In this document: piece by piece, positions 46,530 to 54,563 of the stretch | Position numbering within the stretch: the first letter of the stretch is position 1 | Layout of the letters: the number at the start of each line of letters is the position of its first letter | Assembly (NCBI RefSeq): GCF_000227465.1 | Contig: NC_016047.1 | Span: forward strand, 883,001-947,000 | Direction of reading: 5' to 3' | From: Bacillus spizizenii TU-B-10 | GTDB lineage: Bacteria; Bacillota; Bacilli; Bacillales; Bacillaceae | Length of the DNA: 64,000 nt | Made by a program: the position numbers and the translations under genes | The notes under the pieces: model-generated | The model's input: the letters and a program-made list of their open reading frames with translations, nothing else | Databases searched by the model: none | What the model was told of the DNA's origin: nothing

Positions 46530-48086
46530 TTAAAGCACTTTTGTCGTCCAAGACTCGCAGTTCCATGTTTCTGTCGCGATATCTATATAAAACTCTGGCT
46601 CGTGGGAAATGAGCAGAATCGAGCCTTTATATTCTTTGAGGGCGCGCTTGAGCTCTTCCTTTGCGTCGACATCCAAGTGGTTTGTCGGCTCATCGAGCAC
46701 CAGCAGGTTTGTTTCCGAATTGATCAGCTTGCATAATCTGACTTTTGCTTTTTCGCCTCCGCTTAATACGGAAACGCGGCTTTCGATATGCTTTGTTGTC
46801 AGTCCGCATTTTGCCAGAGCGGCACGGATTTCATACTGCGTGTAAGAAGGGAATTCGCTCCATACCTCTTCGATGCACGTATTGTTGTTTGTCTCCTTGA
46901 CCTCTTGCTCGAAATAGCCGGTAAAGAGATGCTCGCCGCGTTCTACAGAGCCTTCAAGCGGCTGGATTTCGCCAAGCAGGCTTTTCAGCAAGGTCGTTTT
47001 TCCGATCCCGTTTGCGCCGTAAAGAGCGATTTTTTGGCCGCGCTCCATGCGGAGGTTGAGCGGACGTGATAGGGGGGAATCGTAACCGATTACCAGATCC
47101 TTCGTTTCAAAAATCAGCTTGCCTGACGTTCTCGCCGGCTTGAAGTGGAATTCCGGTTTTGGCTTTTCTGCCGCCAGCTCGATCATATCCATCTTATCGA
47201 GTTTCTTTTGGCGGGACATCGCCATGTTTCTCGTGCTGACACGGGCTTTGTTGCGGGCAACGAAATTCTTCAGCTCTGCGACTTCCTGCTGTTGCTTTTT
47301 GTAGGCGGCTTCAAGTTGCTGTTTCTTTACCTCGTAGACTTCCATAAACTGATGGTAGTCGCCGACATAGCGTGTCAGTTCTTGATTTTCAACATGATAA
47401 ATCAGGTTGATGACGCTGTTTAAGAACGGAATATCATGGGAAATCAGGATGAACGCGTTCTCGTATTCCTGCAGATAGCGTTTCAGCCATTCGATATGCT
47501 GCTCATCAAGATAGTTGGTCGGCTCATCGAGAAGCAGAATTTCCGGCTTTTCAAGGAGAAGCTTGGCGAGAAGAACCTTGGTGCGCTGTCCGCCGCTCAG
47601 ATCGGTGACATCGCGCTCTAATCCGATATCGCTCAAGCCGAGGCCGCGGGCGATTTCTTCCACCTTGGAATCAATGATATAAAAATCATTGTTCGTCAGC
47701 GCGTCTTGAATTACGCCGACTTCTTCAAGCAGCTTTTCGAGCTCGTCGGGATCAGCTTCACCCATTTTGTTGTAAATCTCGTTCATTTCTTCTTCCATCG
47801 CAAATAAATAATGGAATGCGTCTTTCAGGACGTCACGGATGGATTTTCCTTTTTCCAGCACGGTATGCTGATCCAGATAGCCGACACGGACATTTTTTGA
47901 CCATTCGACTTTTCCCTCATCAGGTTCAAGCTTTCCGGTAATAATATTCATAAAGGTTGATTTTCCTTCACCATTTGCGCCGATCAGTCCGACGTGCTCG
48001 CCTTTTAACAGGCGGAAGGAGACGTTATTAAAAATGGCCCGGTCACCGAAGCCGTGGCTTAAATCCTTTACAGATAAAATACTCAT
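46530..48086 (-). CDS. yfmM: YfmM, ABC-F ATPase
   Basis: A 518-aa ABC-F protein with two nucleotide-binding domains. Walker A motifs are GANGEGKST and GANGIGKTT; signatures are LSGGQRTK and LSGGEKAK. There are no membrane segments and no long C-terminal extension, unlike YfmR. Relatives act on stalled ribosomes or give antibiotic protection; a role in resistance has been reported for B. subtilis homologues such as VmlR, but not established here. Confidence 0.92.
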   Translation of the reverse strand: MSILSVKDLSHGFGDRAIFNNVSFRLLKGEHVGLIGANGEGKSTFMNIITGKLEPDEGKVEWSKNVRVGYLDQHTVLEKGKSIRDVLKDAFHYLFAMEEEMNEIYNKMGEADPDELEKLLEEVGVIQDALTNNDFYIIDSKVEEIARGLGLSDIGLERDVTDLSGGQRTKVLLAKLLLEKPEILLLDEPTNYLDEQHIEWLKRYLQEYENAFILISHDIPFLNSVINLIYHVENQELTRYVGDYHQFMEVYEVKKQQLEAAYKKQQQEVAELKNFVARNKARVSTRNMAMSRQKKLDKMDMIELAAEKPKPEFHFKPARTSGKLIFETKDLVIGYDSPLSRPLNLRMERGQKIALYGANGIGKTTLLKSLLGEIQPLEGSVERGEHLFTGYFEQEVKETNNNTCIEEVWSEFPSYTQYEIRAALAKCGLTTKHIESRVSVLSGGEKAKVRLCKLINSETNLLVLDEPTNHLDVDAKEELKRALKEYKGSILLISHEPEFYIDIATETWNCESWTTKVL

Positions 48087-48257
48087 GTTTACACCTCTAT
48101 CGTTTGAACACGCACAATCGGCGTGAAATATTCACCCTTTTGATTATAAAGGAGGAATCGGAATGTTGAAAGGTATAGGAAAGAAAAAGAAAAATTGCGT
48201 TCCGGGCGAGGTTTTGAGATACTATGGAATAGATTTCAGGAATTGAGGAGAACAAAA

Positions 48258-49388
48258 ATGACGCAAACTTGGCCATTTTTACATAATGCACAATCATTTA
48301 TACAAGAGAATTGGAATGCTTCCGGCTTTCAAAAGCCAACCCCTGTTCAGGAGCAGGCAGCACAGCTGATCATGGACGGAAAGGATGTCATCGCGGAATC
48401 TCCGACAGGCACAGGCAAAACACTTGCATACGCACTGCCGGTCTTGGAACGGATCAAACCAGATCAGAAGCATCCGCAGACGGTGATTTTAGCGCCTTCG
48501 CGTGAGCTGGTGATGCAGATTTTTCAGGTGATTCAGGATTGGAAAGCGGGCTCAGAGCTGCGCGCGGCTTCCTTAATCGGCGGGGCGAATGTGAAGAAGC
48601 AGGTCGAAAAGCTGAAGAAACATCCGCATATCATTGTTGGTACGCCGGGCAGGGTGTTTGAACTGATTAAAACGAAGAAACTCAAAATGCATGAAGTGAA
48701 AACGATTGTACTGGATGAAACGGATCAGCTTGTCCTGCCGGAGCATCGCGAAACGATCAAGCAGATCATTAAAACGACATTAAGAGACCGGCAGCTTCTA
48801 TGTTTTTCTGCCACTCTTAAAAAGGAAACAGAAGACGTGCTCCGTGAATTGACGCACGAGCCTGAGATTCTGAATGTGGCTAGAAGCAAAGCGGAAGCAG
48901 GCAAAGTGAAGCACCAATACCTCATTTGTGACCAGCGTGACAAAGTTAAGCTGCTGCAAAAGCTTTCAAGACTTGAAGGCATGCAGGCGCTTGTGTTTGT
49001 GAGAGACATCGGCAACCTGAGCGTATACGCGGAAAAACTGGCGTACCATCATGTCGATCTTGGCATTCTTCACAGTGAGGCGAAAAAGATGGAGCGGGCG
49101 AAGATCATTAAAGCGTTTGAACAGGGCGAGTTTCCGCTGCTGCTGGCGACTGACATTGCCGCGCGCGGCTTGGATATCGAAAACCTGCCGTACGTGATTC
49201 ATGCTGATATTCCTGACGAAGACGGCTATGTTCACAGATCAGGCCGAACAGGACGGGCTGGGAAAGAAGGCAACGTGCTGAGCCTCGTAACGAAACTGGA
49301 AGAATCAAAGCTGAAAAAAATGGCGAAGAAGCTTGGCGTGGAGCTGAGTGAAGCTGTTTATGCAGGCGGAAAATTGAAGACGAAATAA
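48258..49388 (+). CDS. yfmL: YfmL, DEAD-box RNA helicase
   Basis: A 376-aa helicase with the Q motif, motif I SPTGTGKT, motif II as DETD in place of DEAD, motif III SAT, and motif VI HRSGRTGRAG. It is a short protein without extra RNA-binding domain. YfmL is associated with ribosome assembly and cold growth in B. subtilis. ATG 48258 was selected because GAGGAG lies 7 bases upstream; an extension to 48195 would be a non-conserved head. Confidence 0.93.
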   Translation: MTQTWPFLHNAQSFIQENWNASGFQKPTPVQEQAAQLIMDGKDVIAESPTGTGKTLAYALPVLERIKPDQKHPQTVILAPSRELVMQIFQVIQDWKAGSELRAASLIGGANVKKQVEKLKKHPHIIVGTPGRVFELIKTKKLKMHEVKTIVLDETDQLVLPEHRETIKQIIKTTLRDRQLLCFSATLKKETEDVLRELTHEPEILNVARSKAEAGKVKHQYLICDQRDKVKLLQKLSRLEGMQALVFVRDIGNLSVYAEKLAYHHVDLGILHSEAKKMERAKIIKAFEQGEFPLLLATDIAARGLDIENLPYVIHADIPDEDGYVHRSGRTGRAGKEGNVLSLVTKLEESKLKKMAKKLGVELSEAVYAGGKLKTK

Positions 49389-49389
49389 A

Positions 49390-49416
49390 AAGGAGGGCGG
49401 AAAGCCCTTCTTTTTG
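49390..49416 (+). terminator. terminator after yfmL
   Basis: AAGGAGGGC (49390-49398) and GCCCTTCTT (49404-49412) with T run. Confidence 0.85.
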
Positions 49417-49440
49417 TTGTAAAATAATAGAAAAAGGTTC

Positions 49441-49896
49441 GTGCGGGGTGAGGAGATGGCTTCAATAGACAGATTTCAAATATTGAAGGAGCCTGAGCTG
49501 AAAATTCTTGAACAATGGTTTGAAAATGAGGATACCATGCGAAGAATGGATGGGATGCTGCCATTAGATGTGTGGTATGCACGAGTGAATAAAGATGAAG
49601 ACAATACTGTCATCATGGCATATGACGGGCAGCTGCCGGCAGGGATGGTTGTTATGGAGTTCGTGGGGGAGCGGGCGTATATTGGATTGATCGTAAATCC
49701 TTTGTGCCGGCTTCAAGGGTACGGAAAACAGATATTAAAAAAACTGCTGAATGACCCTGATTTTACTAGAGTGCGGGAATGGGCTGCATGCATTGAAGAA
49801 GACAATCGAATCAGTTTGGCTTGCTTTCAAGCAGCTGGATTTACTATGGAAGAACCTGATGAAGATGGCTTTCTCACTTTGATTCTTCGGACCTGA
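49441..49896 (+). CDS. yfmK: YfmK, GNAT-family N-acetyltransferase
   Basis: A 151-aa GNAT domain with the acetyl-CoA loop VNPLCRLQGYGKQIL and the C-terminal ACFQAAGFTMEE motif. Substrate unknown. GTG 49441 gives the length I recall; ATG 49456 has GGGGTGAGG directly before it and is an equally good start. A bidirectional terminator follows. Confidence 0.85.
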   Translation: MRGEEMASIDRFQILKEPELKILEQWFENEDTMRRMDGMLPLDVWYARVNKDEDNTVIMAYDGQLPAGMVVMEFVGERAYIGLIVNPLCRLQGYGKQILKKLLNDPDFTRVREWAACIEEDNRISLACFQAAGFTMEEPDEDGFLTLILRT

Positions 49897-49905
49897 CCAT
49901 ACACA

Positions 49906-49938
49906 AAAACAAGGAGGGCAAAAAGCCCTCCTTGTTTT
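49906..49938. terminator. bidirectional terminator between yfmK and yfmJ
   Basis: AAAACAAGGAGGGC and GCCCTCCTTGTTTT form a 14-bp stem with a 5-base loop. Confidence 0.93.
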
Positions 49939-49948
49939 CATTATCATG

Positions 49949-50968
49949 TCAGCTCGGATCACTGACTTTGATCAGCTGTTTTCCTTTATTTTCGCCTTTA
50001 AATAAGCCGAGAAACGCGTCAGGAATGTTTTCGAAGCCTTCTGTGATGGTTTCCTCGTAATGGAGCTTTCCGTCCTTCAGCCATTCGGCCAGCTGTTTTG
50101 CTCCCTCAGAAAAGCGATCGGAGTAGTCGCCTACAATAAACCCTTGCATTAGAGACTTCGTTTTGATCAGCTTCGATTGGACGCGAGGTCCTATGTCATC
50201 TGCTTCACTTTCCGCGTTGTAGGAAGAAATGGCGCCGCACACCGGAATGCGGGCAAATTCATTGAGCAGGTTCATGACCGCATCTGAAATCGGCCCGCCG
50301 ACATTGTCAAAATACACATCGATACCGTCAGGACAAGCGTCTTCAAGCGCTTTCTGGATATCTTCTGCTGTTTTGTAATTGATGGCTTCGTCAAATTGCA
50401 GCTCCTGTTTTAAATACGCTATTTTTTCATCAGAGCCTGCGATGCCGACGACTCGCGCGCCTATGATTTTGGCAATTTGCCCGACCGCTGAACCGACGGC
50501 TCCCGCAGCTCCGGAGACGACCACGGTTTCACCTTCCTTCGGGCGCCCGATGTCCAGCAGTCCGAAATATGCCGTCAAGCCGGTCATTCCCAAAATGCCG
50601 AGATAGGCCGAAGCGGGAGCGAGGCTTGTATCAATTTTTCGCAAGGCAGACTCGCTGACAGCCGAAAATTCCTGCCAGCTGAGGTTTCCGATGACGATAT
50701 CGCCTTTTTTCAGATGCTCACCGTCTGACACGACTTCAGCGATAACCCCGCCAGAGAGTGCTTCATCCAAGCCGAACGGTTCAACATATGACTTCGTATC
50801 CTGCATACGGCCGCGCATATAAGGGTCAACCGATACATAAAGCGTTTTGACAAGCACTTCACACTGCTGGGGTTCAGGGACGGGGATCGTTTCAAAGCGG
50901 AAGTCTTCATGAACGGGAACCCCTTGCGGACGTCTGGCTAATTGAATCTGCTGTTGAGTTTTTGTCAT
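49949..50968 (-). CDS. yfmJ: YfmJ, NADP-dependent MDR oxidoreductase
   Basis: A 339-aa zinc-free medium-chain reductase of the prostaglandin/leukotriene B4 12-hydroxydehydrogenase group, which reduces enones. N-terminal catalytic domain with YVSVDPYMRGRM; Rossmann domain with VSGAAGAVGSAVGQIAK. No Zn-ligand Cys set is present. The start is ATG 50968, with TAGGAGG upstream. Confidence 0.92.
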   Translation of the reverse strand: MTKTQQQIQLARRPQGVPVHEDFRFETIPVPEPQQCEVLVKTLYVSVDPYMRGRMQDTKSYVEPFGLDEALSGGVIAEVVSDGEHLKKGDIVIGNLSWQEFSAVSESALRKIDTSLAPASAYLGILGMTGLTAYFGLLDIGRPKEGETVVVSGAAGAVGSAVGQIAKIIGARVVGIAGSDEKIAYLKQELQFDEAINYKTAEDIQKALEDACPDGIDVYFDNVGGPISDAVMNLLNEFARIPVCGAISSYNAESEADDIGPRVQSKLIKTKSLMQGFIVGDYSDRFSEGAKQLAEWLKDGKLHYEETITEGFENIPDAFLGLFKGENKGKQLIKVSDPS

Positions 50969-51450
50969 ATTCATCCTCCTATTACTTGATTGACACCAAT
51001 GTAACACGGACTAGTGATGAAATACAAAAGGTAAACCGGCATGCAAAAAAGGTTATAGAGGAACTTATGCTTTCTACAAGCTCTTTTGTTTTAAAAGTTC
51101 TCTTTAGTCATTTATCATTATTAGAAAAAAGAACAGAAAAAGAGCTTCTGCACACTAGTTAAGATTGGCTAGTGTATATGTCGATTCTTCTTCATATTCT
51201 TGCAAGCATCTGCTAGGGGGAGCTTAGTCGTTCACATTTTGCTTTCCCATCAATCTGCCATAGCAAAGTCTATGCAATTGTTTTGCATCTGCAAAGCATT
51301 GCTCAATTTTTTCACTTTTATGCTGAGTTTTTCTGAAACAGACAATCGATTGTACTCGACCATTTTCTTTTTCAATTTAGTAATGTTTACTTTTTAATAA
51401 AACACGCGGAAAAGCAAACGAAAACATATTAATTAAATTTTAGGTATTTA
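50969..51450. other. AT-rich region between yfmJ and yfmI
   Basis: About 480 bp without an intact gene. It carries the decayed transposase fragment listed separately and, around 51070-51150, a segment similar to 54545-54625 on the other side of the yfmI-yfmG island. Composition drops in GC from here to about 55000. Confidence 0.65.
51169..51376 (-). pseudogene. remnant of an IS1182-like transposase (C-terminal part)
   Basis: The minus-strand frame from 51376 reads IEKENGRVQSIVCFRKTQ and then EKIEQCFADAKQLHRLCYGR before a stop (TAA) after NVND. The continuation in another frame reads PLADACKNMKK. This matches the conserved C-terminal pattern of IS1182-family transposases (E-x-I/V-E-x-x-FADAK-x-x-H-x-x-R-Y, then a C-x-N-x-KK segment). 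Upstream catalytic Asp parts are gone and a frameshift is present, so it cannot function. Confidence 0.65.
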
Positions 51451-52671
51451 TTAAAAGCTTATAGGTTTATTTACCTTTTTCTTGAATTGCAATTGAGAAA
51501 ATCCATATATTGCGGACACTAATAAAAGAATACCTGCTGAAACATAAACTAAACGAACTCCAAGGAAATCTGAAATAGCTCCTATAGCCAGAATTGAAAA
51601 CATAAAAATGAACTGTACTAAAGAAGACCTTGCAGACATTATATTAATTCGAGTTTGCTCGGTTGTTATGTTCTGAATAAATGTTTCTTGTGTAAGATCT
51701 CTTAATATATAAGCCGGCCCCATAAAGAGAACCAATATTAGAGCTAAGTATGAATTACTTATAAATCCATATATTAAAGTTAAACTTCCATATGAGACAG
51801 CACCAATTAACATAAAATTAATTAACTTATTTTGAAATCTCTCCGACAGCTTATATATTATAAATCCCCCTATCATCGAACCTAAATAGTATGCTCCATT
51901 AATAAATCCCCACCATGATTCTCCTTTATGCAAGACTTCGTTAACGAAAGCTAAAGAGACAGACCCTATCCAAATCATTCCTGCCCATGACTCAATTAAA
52001 TCCATAATAATAATTGTTCTAAGTTTCTTTTGGCTAAATAAATACCGCCAACCACTTACTATACTCTTATTGGGAGAATTTTTTTCACGTATGACAGAAT
52101 TAGCGTGGCCGTGTGGTAGACAAAATAAGAGAGAAATAAGAGATGTAAACAACAAAAAGATAGTAAGTATAATAGTATATCCCTCACCTAAAAATGCAAT
52201 TATGAGACCACCTAAAGACCAGCCTACAAATTGAAAAGTTTGGTCCACTGTAGATAATAATCCATTTGCCTTTACTCTTTTATCAGGAGAGATTATTTCC
52301 CCTATAATTGCACTTTTTAAAGGTGAGAACCATCCATTAAAAAAGGAAATACAGCTAATAATAATAAAGACTAAAATGAGAGTTTGATTAGAGTAAGTTC
52401 TTAATAAAGAATAGAACAAACATATTAACAACAGCATTTGTATCAATTGAGAAATAATTATTGTAAGATGCAGTTTTAATCGAATTGTTATTAACGGTAA
52501 TATAGCACTTCCAAAAATACGAAAAATAATACTTATTAATGTCACCATAGAGGCGATGGTTGTCGAATTGGTCATTTTAAACAAAAACGAAATCACTACC
52601 ATAGTATATAGAGAAAAACCTAAATTTGTAGTGGTCTGGCTAAATAAAATAGAATAATAACCTTTACTCAT
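51451..52671 (-). CDS. yfmI: YfmI, MFS exporter next to a small peptide gene
   Basis: A 406-aa major facilitator with 10-12 transmembrane helices, of the MFS_3 (EntS-like) type used for export of peptides, siderophores or drugs. Motif-A-like loops contain GEIISPDKRVKA. The gene is AT-rich, unlike its neighbours on the left. It begins at ATG 52671 with GGGAGG upstream and is divergent from the 23-codon ORF and yfmG. The pairing suggests export of the modified peptide, or self-immunity; that is inference. Confidence 0.82.
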   Translation of the reverse strand: MSKGYYSILFSQTTTNLGFSLYTMVVISFLFKMTNSTTIASMVTLISIIFRIFGSAILPLITIRLKLHLTIIISQLIQMLLLICLFYSLLRTYSNQTLILVFIIISCISFFNGWFSPLKSAIIGEIISPDKRVKANGLLSTVDQTFQFVGWSLGGLIIAFLGEGYTIILTIFLLFTSLISLLFCLPHGHANSVIREKNSPNKSIVSGWRYLFSQKKLRTIIIMDLIESWAGMIWIGSVSLAFVNEVLHKGESWWGFINGAYYLGSMIGGFIIYKLSERFQNKLINFMLIGAVSYGSLTLIYGFISNSYLALILVLFMGPAYILRDLTQETFIQNITTEQTRINIMSARSSLVQFIFMFSILAIGAISDFLGVRLVYVSAGILLLVSAIYGFSQLQFKKKVNKPISF

Positions 52672-52760
52672 ATGTATCCTCCCTTGGAATAACTTTTCTC
52701 GGTAAAGAGCTTAAACATATTTAAACACCTTAAAACAACAAAAGTAAAGAAAAAATTTCC

Positions 52761-52789
52761 TTGTAAACTATTTACTTTTATTCTATTTA
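52761..52789 (+). promoter_or_regulatory. candidate promoter of the small peptide gene
   Basis: TTGTAA (52761-52766), 17-bp spacer, TATTTA (52784-52789). The fit is weak because the whole region is AT-rich. Confidence 0.35.
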
Positions 52790-52807
52790 TTGTTATTGTT
52801 TATTTAA

Positions 52808-52840
52808 GTTCTCTGACTATTCTATCAATAGCCAGGGAAC
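52808..52840 (+). promoter_or_regulatory. inverted repeat in the leader of the small peptide gene
   Basis: GTTCTCTGACTATT (52808-52821) pairs with AATAGCCAGGGAAC (52827-52840), with one mismatch, one wobble and a 5-base loop. It lies between the candidate promoter and the ribosome site. It could be an mRNA hairpin that stabilises the message, or an operator in DNA. Confidence 0.55.
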
Positions 52841-52868
52841 CACATATCTTATTAAAGGGGGGAAAACC

Positions 52869-52940
52869 ATGAAAAAATTAAGAAAAAACTGGAGAAAATC
52901 GATTGTTAGCCCGGTTCTTTATACTAATGAAAAATGGTAA
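52869..52940 (+). CDS. 23-residue peptide, candidate precursor for YfmG
   Basis: ATG 52869 is preceded by AAAGGGGGG (52855-52863), the strongest ribosome site in the region and well spaced. The 23-residue product starts MKKLRKNWRKSIV and ends PVLYTNEKW: a basic N-terminal half with a Trp, and a C-terminal half with Tyr, Thr, Asn and Trp. There is no Cys. It is followed by a perfect palindrome and yfmG, and is divergent from the exporter yfmI. The pattern (tiny peptide, putative modifying enzyme, exporter) resembles a ribosomally made, modified peptide. Alternatively it is a leader peptide that regulates yfmG. Confidence 0.6.
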   Translation: MKKLRKNWRKSIVSPVLYTNEKW

Positions 52941-52948
52941 ACATTTAG

Positions 52949-52972
52949 GGAATAGCATTTAAATGCTATTCC
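52949..52972 (+). terminator. perfect 24-bp palindrome between peptide gene and yfmG
   Basis: GGAATAGCATTT and AAATGCTATTCC form a perfect 12-bp inverted repeat starting 8 bases after the peptide stop codon; TTATTTC follows. It is suited to act as a partial terminator, giving more peptide than enzyme message, as seen in many peptide-modification operons. Confidence 0.65.
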
Positions 52973-53007
52973 TTATTTCAATAAACAAATCGGGAGGTTA
53001 TCGTAAA

Positions 53008-54471
53008 TTGACTCTATTAATGCAAGATCATAAATCAATTTACAATAAAGATATAGAAATATTAATTGAAGTTGAAGAACTTATTACTTTTGTTCCAGAA
53101 AATAACAAAAATGATTTTAAGAGTTTAATCGATAATAGAATTATGACTCTACTAAATAAAATTCAACACCCTGTAGCAGCTGAAAATGTGTTTGGTATGT
53201 GTATTGCTTATCCGAATACTTACATAAGGTATAGATTAATTGATTTCGTTGAAAAATGGGTACCTTATTTCTCTGCTGTAGAAACTATAATCAATCTAAC
53301 GCAGGATCCGGATGATTTAGTTTCTTTTAAAGCTATGGATGTCTGTGCAAATCATAAAATTGAAGAATCGGTAGCATATTTGTCTTCGATCATTGATGAT
53401 GTCAGGGAGAGTATAAGCTACCCTAAAAAACCTGTGGGATTAGGGGCCCAAAAAGTATTAAGTACATTATTAGATATATTCGGTGTTGAAAAATATGAAG
53501 AGCTAGTAATGCTAAAAAATTATTTTGATCAAAATGGTATCCTTCCTAATAACTTTGACTTTGAAGAAAAAATTCCTCAAAGTCTAATAGAGGAATTCGA
53601 AAAAACAGAAGAAGATGGGATGATTTTAATTCCGGGTGGCTTTTTTGAATTCGGTTTAAATGAAAATGAAATTCCTGACAAAACATTTAATTGGAAAGAT
53701 GCTGTTCCTAGACAAAAAGTATGGTTACCTCCATTTTTTATTGATAAGTATCCTGTTACAAATAAAGATTATGATATCTTTACCGAGTTCATAGAGGAAA
53801 ATGGGCATATATTCTGTCATCCTAATGAACCGCAGAATAAACAACATAGAAGAAATACATATTGGGATGATAGGTATTTAGATAATCATCCCGTTACAGG
53901 TATAGATTTTTATGATGCATTTGCTTACGCAAGATATAAGGGGAAAGAATTGCCAACCGAGTTTCAATGGGAAAAAGCTGCTCGAGGCGAAAAAGGTAAT
54001 ATCTGGCCTTGGGGAGATAAATTTGATCCTGCAAAGGTTCAATATGCTGGAAGTCTTTATAATGAACCCATTACTTCTTTAAAGTCCTGGAGAGAAAATT
54101 TATTAAAAGCTCATGCTGATAAAGAATTAAATCATTTAACAAGTGATATTTTTGAACAAAATGGTGAAAGTCCCTATGGAGTATGCGGTATGATCGGCGG
54201 AACATGGGAGTGGACTAGAAGTGAGCTTAAAACAAAGAGAGCTTTCCACCCTATTTTTGAGAATGTACCATTTAATAGTGTTAACTCATTTGCCGTTCTT
54301 AAAGGAGGATCATTCTTCTCTCATCCAGGCTTAATGTTCCCTTCCTTTAGAGCAAAAGATATTCCTTTCTGTCGACACAATGAAATGGGAATTAGATGCG
54401 TAAAGAATATTCCAGTATATAAAATTAGAGAATCAATTAATGGGCCAATTACTAATAAAGCAATTTATTAA
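53008..54471 (+). CDS. yfmG: YfmG, HEAT-like plus SUMF1/FGE-fold protein without FGE cysteines
   Basis: A 487-aa soluble protein. Residues 1-195 are helical with HEAT-like repeats (NLTQDPDDLVSFKAMDVCAN region). Residues 205-468 are a SUMF1/formylglycine-generating-enzyme fold: IPGGFFEFG (208-216), FFIDKYPVTNKDY, HPVTGIDFYDAFAYARYKG, LPTEFQWEKAARGE, WPWGDKF, GGTWEWT and GGSFFSHP (433-440). In true FGE a catalytic Cys follows GGS, and a second follows a few residues later; here the first position is Ser438 and the second is not Cys. Other members (EgtB, PvdO) do different oxidations. The start is TTG 53008 because GGGAGG sits 10 bases upstream; earlier in-frame ATG 52963 lies inside the palindrome. 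Confidence 0.85.
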   Translation: MTLLMQDHKSIYNKDIEILIEVEELITFVPENNKNDFKSLIDNRIMTLLNKIQHPVAAENVFGMCIAYPNTYIRYRLIDFVEKWVPYFSAVETIINLTQDPDDLVSFKAMDVCANHKIEESVAYLSSIIDDVRESISYPKKPVGLGAQKVLSTLLDIFGVEKYEELVMLKNYFDQNGILPNNFDFEEKIPQSLIEEFEKTEEDGMILIPGGFFEFGLNENEIPDKTFNWKDAVPRQKVWLPPFFIDKYPVTNKDYDIFTEFIEENGHIFCHPNEPQNKQHRRNTYWDDRYLDNHPVTGIDFYDAFAYARYKGKELPTEFQWEKAARGEKGNIWPWGDKFDPAKVQYAGSLYNEPITSLKSWRENLLKAHADKELNHLTSDIFEQNGESPYGVCGMIGGTWEWTRSELKTKRAFHPIFENVPFNSVNSFAVLKGGSFFSHPGLMFPSFRAKDIPFCRHNEMGIRCVKNIPVYKIRESINGPITNKAIY

Positions 54472-54525
54472 TCATCCTAGATTAGAGACTTGATAAAAGT
54501 ATACTAACATTGTGTAATAATGTTC

Positions 54526-54563
54526 AGCTTGTAGAAAAAACAATGTTTTTTCTACAAGCTTTT
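54526..54563 (+). terminator. terminator after yfmG
   Basis: AGCTTGTAGAAAAAAC (54526-54541) and GTTTTTTCTACAAGCT (54545-54560) form a perfect 16-bp stem with a 3-base loop, then TTTA. Confidence 0.8.

Noticed and set aside
41248..48086. yfmR and yfmM as membrane ABC transporters
   Set aside because: Both are ABC-F proteins: two ATPase domains, no membrane segments and no permease gene nearby.
50962..51162. 66-codon plus-strand frame over the yfmJ promoter
   Set aside because: It overlaps the yfmJ ribosome site in antisense and has no ribosome site of its own.
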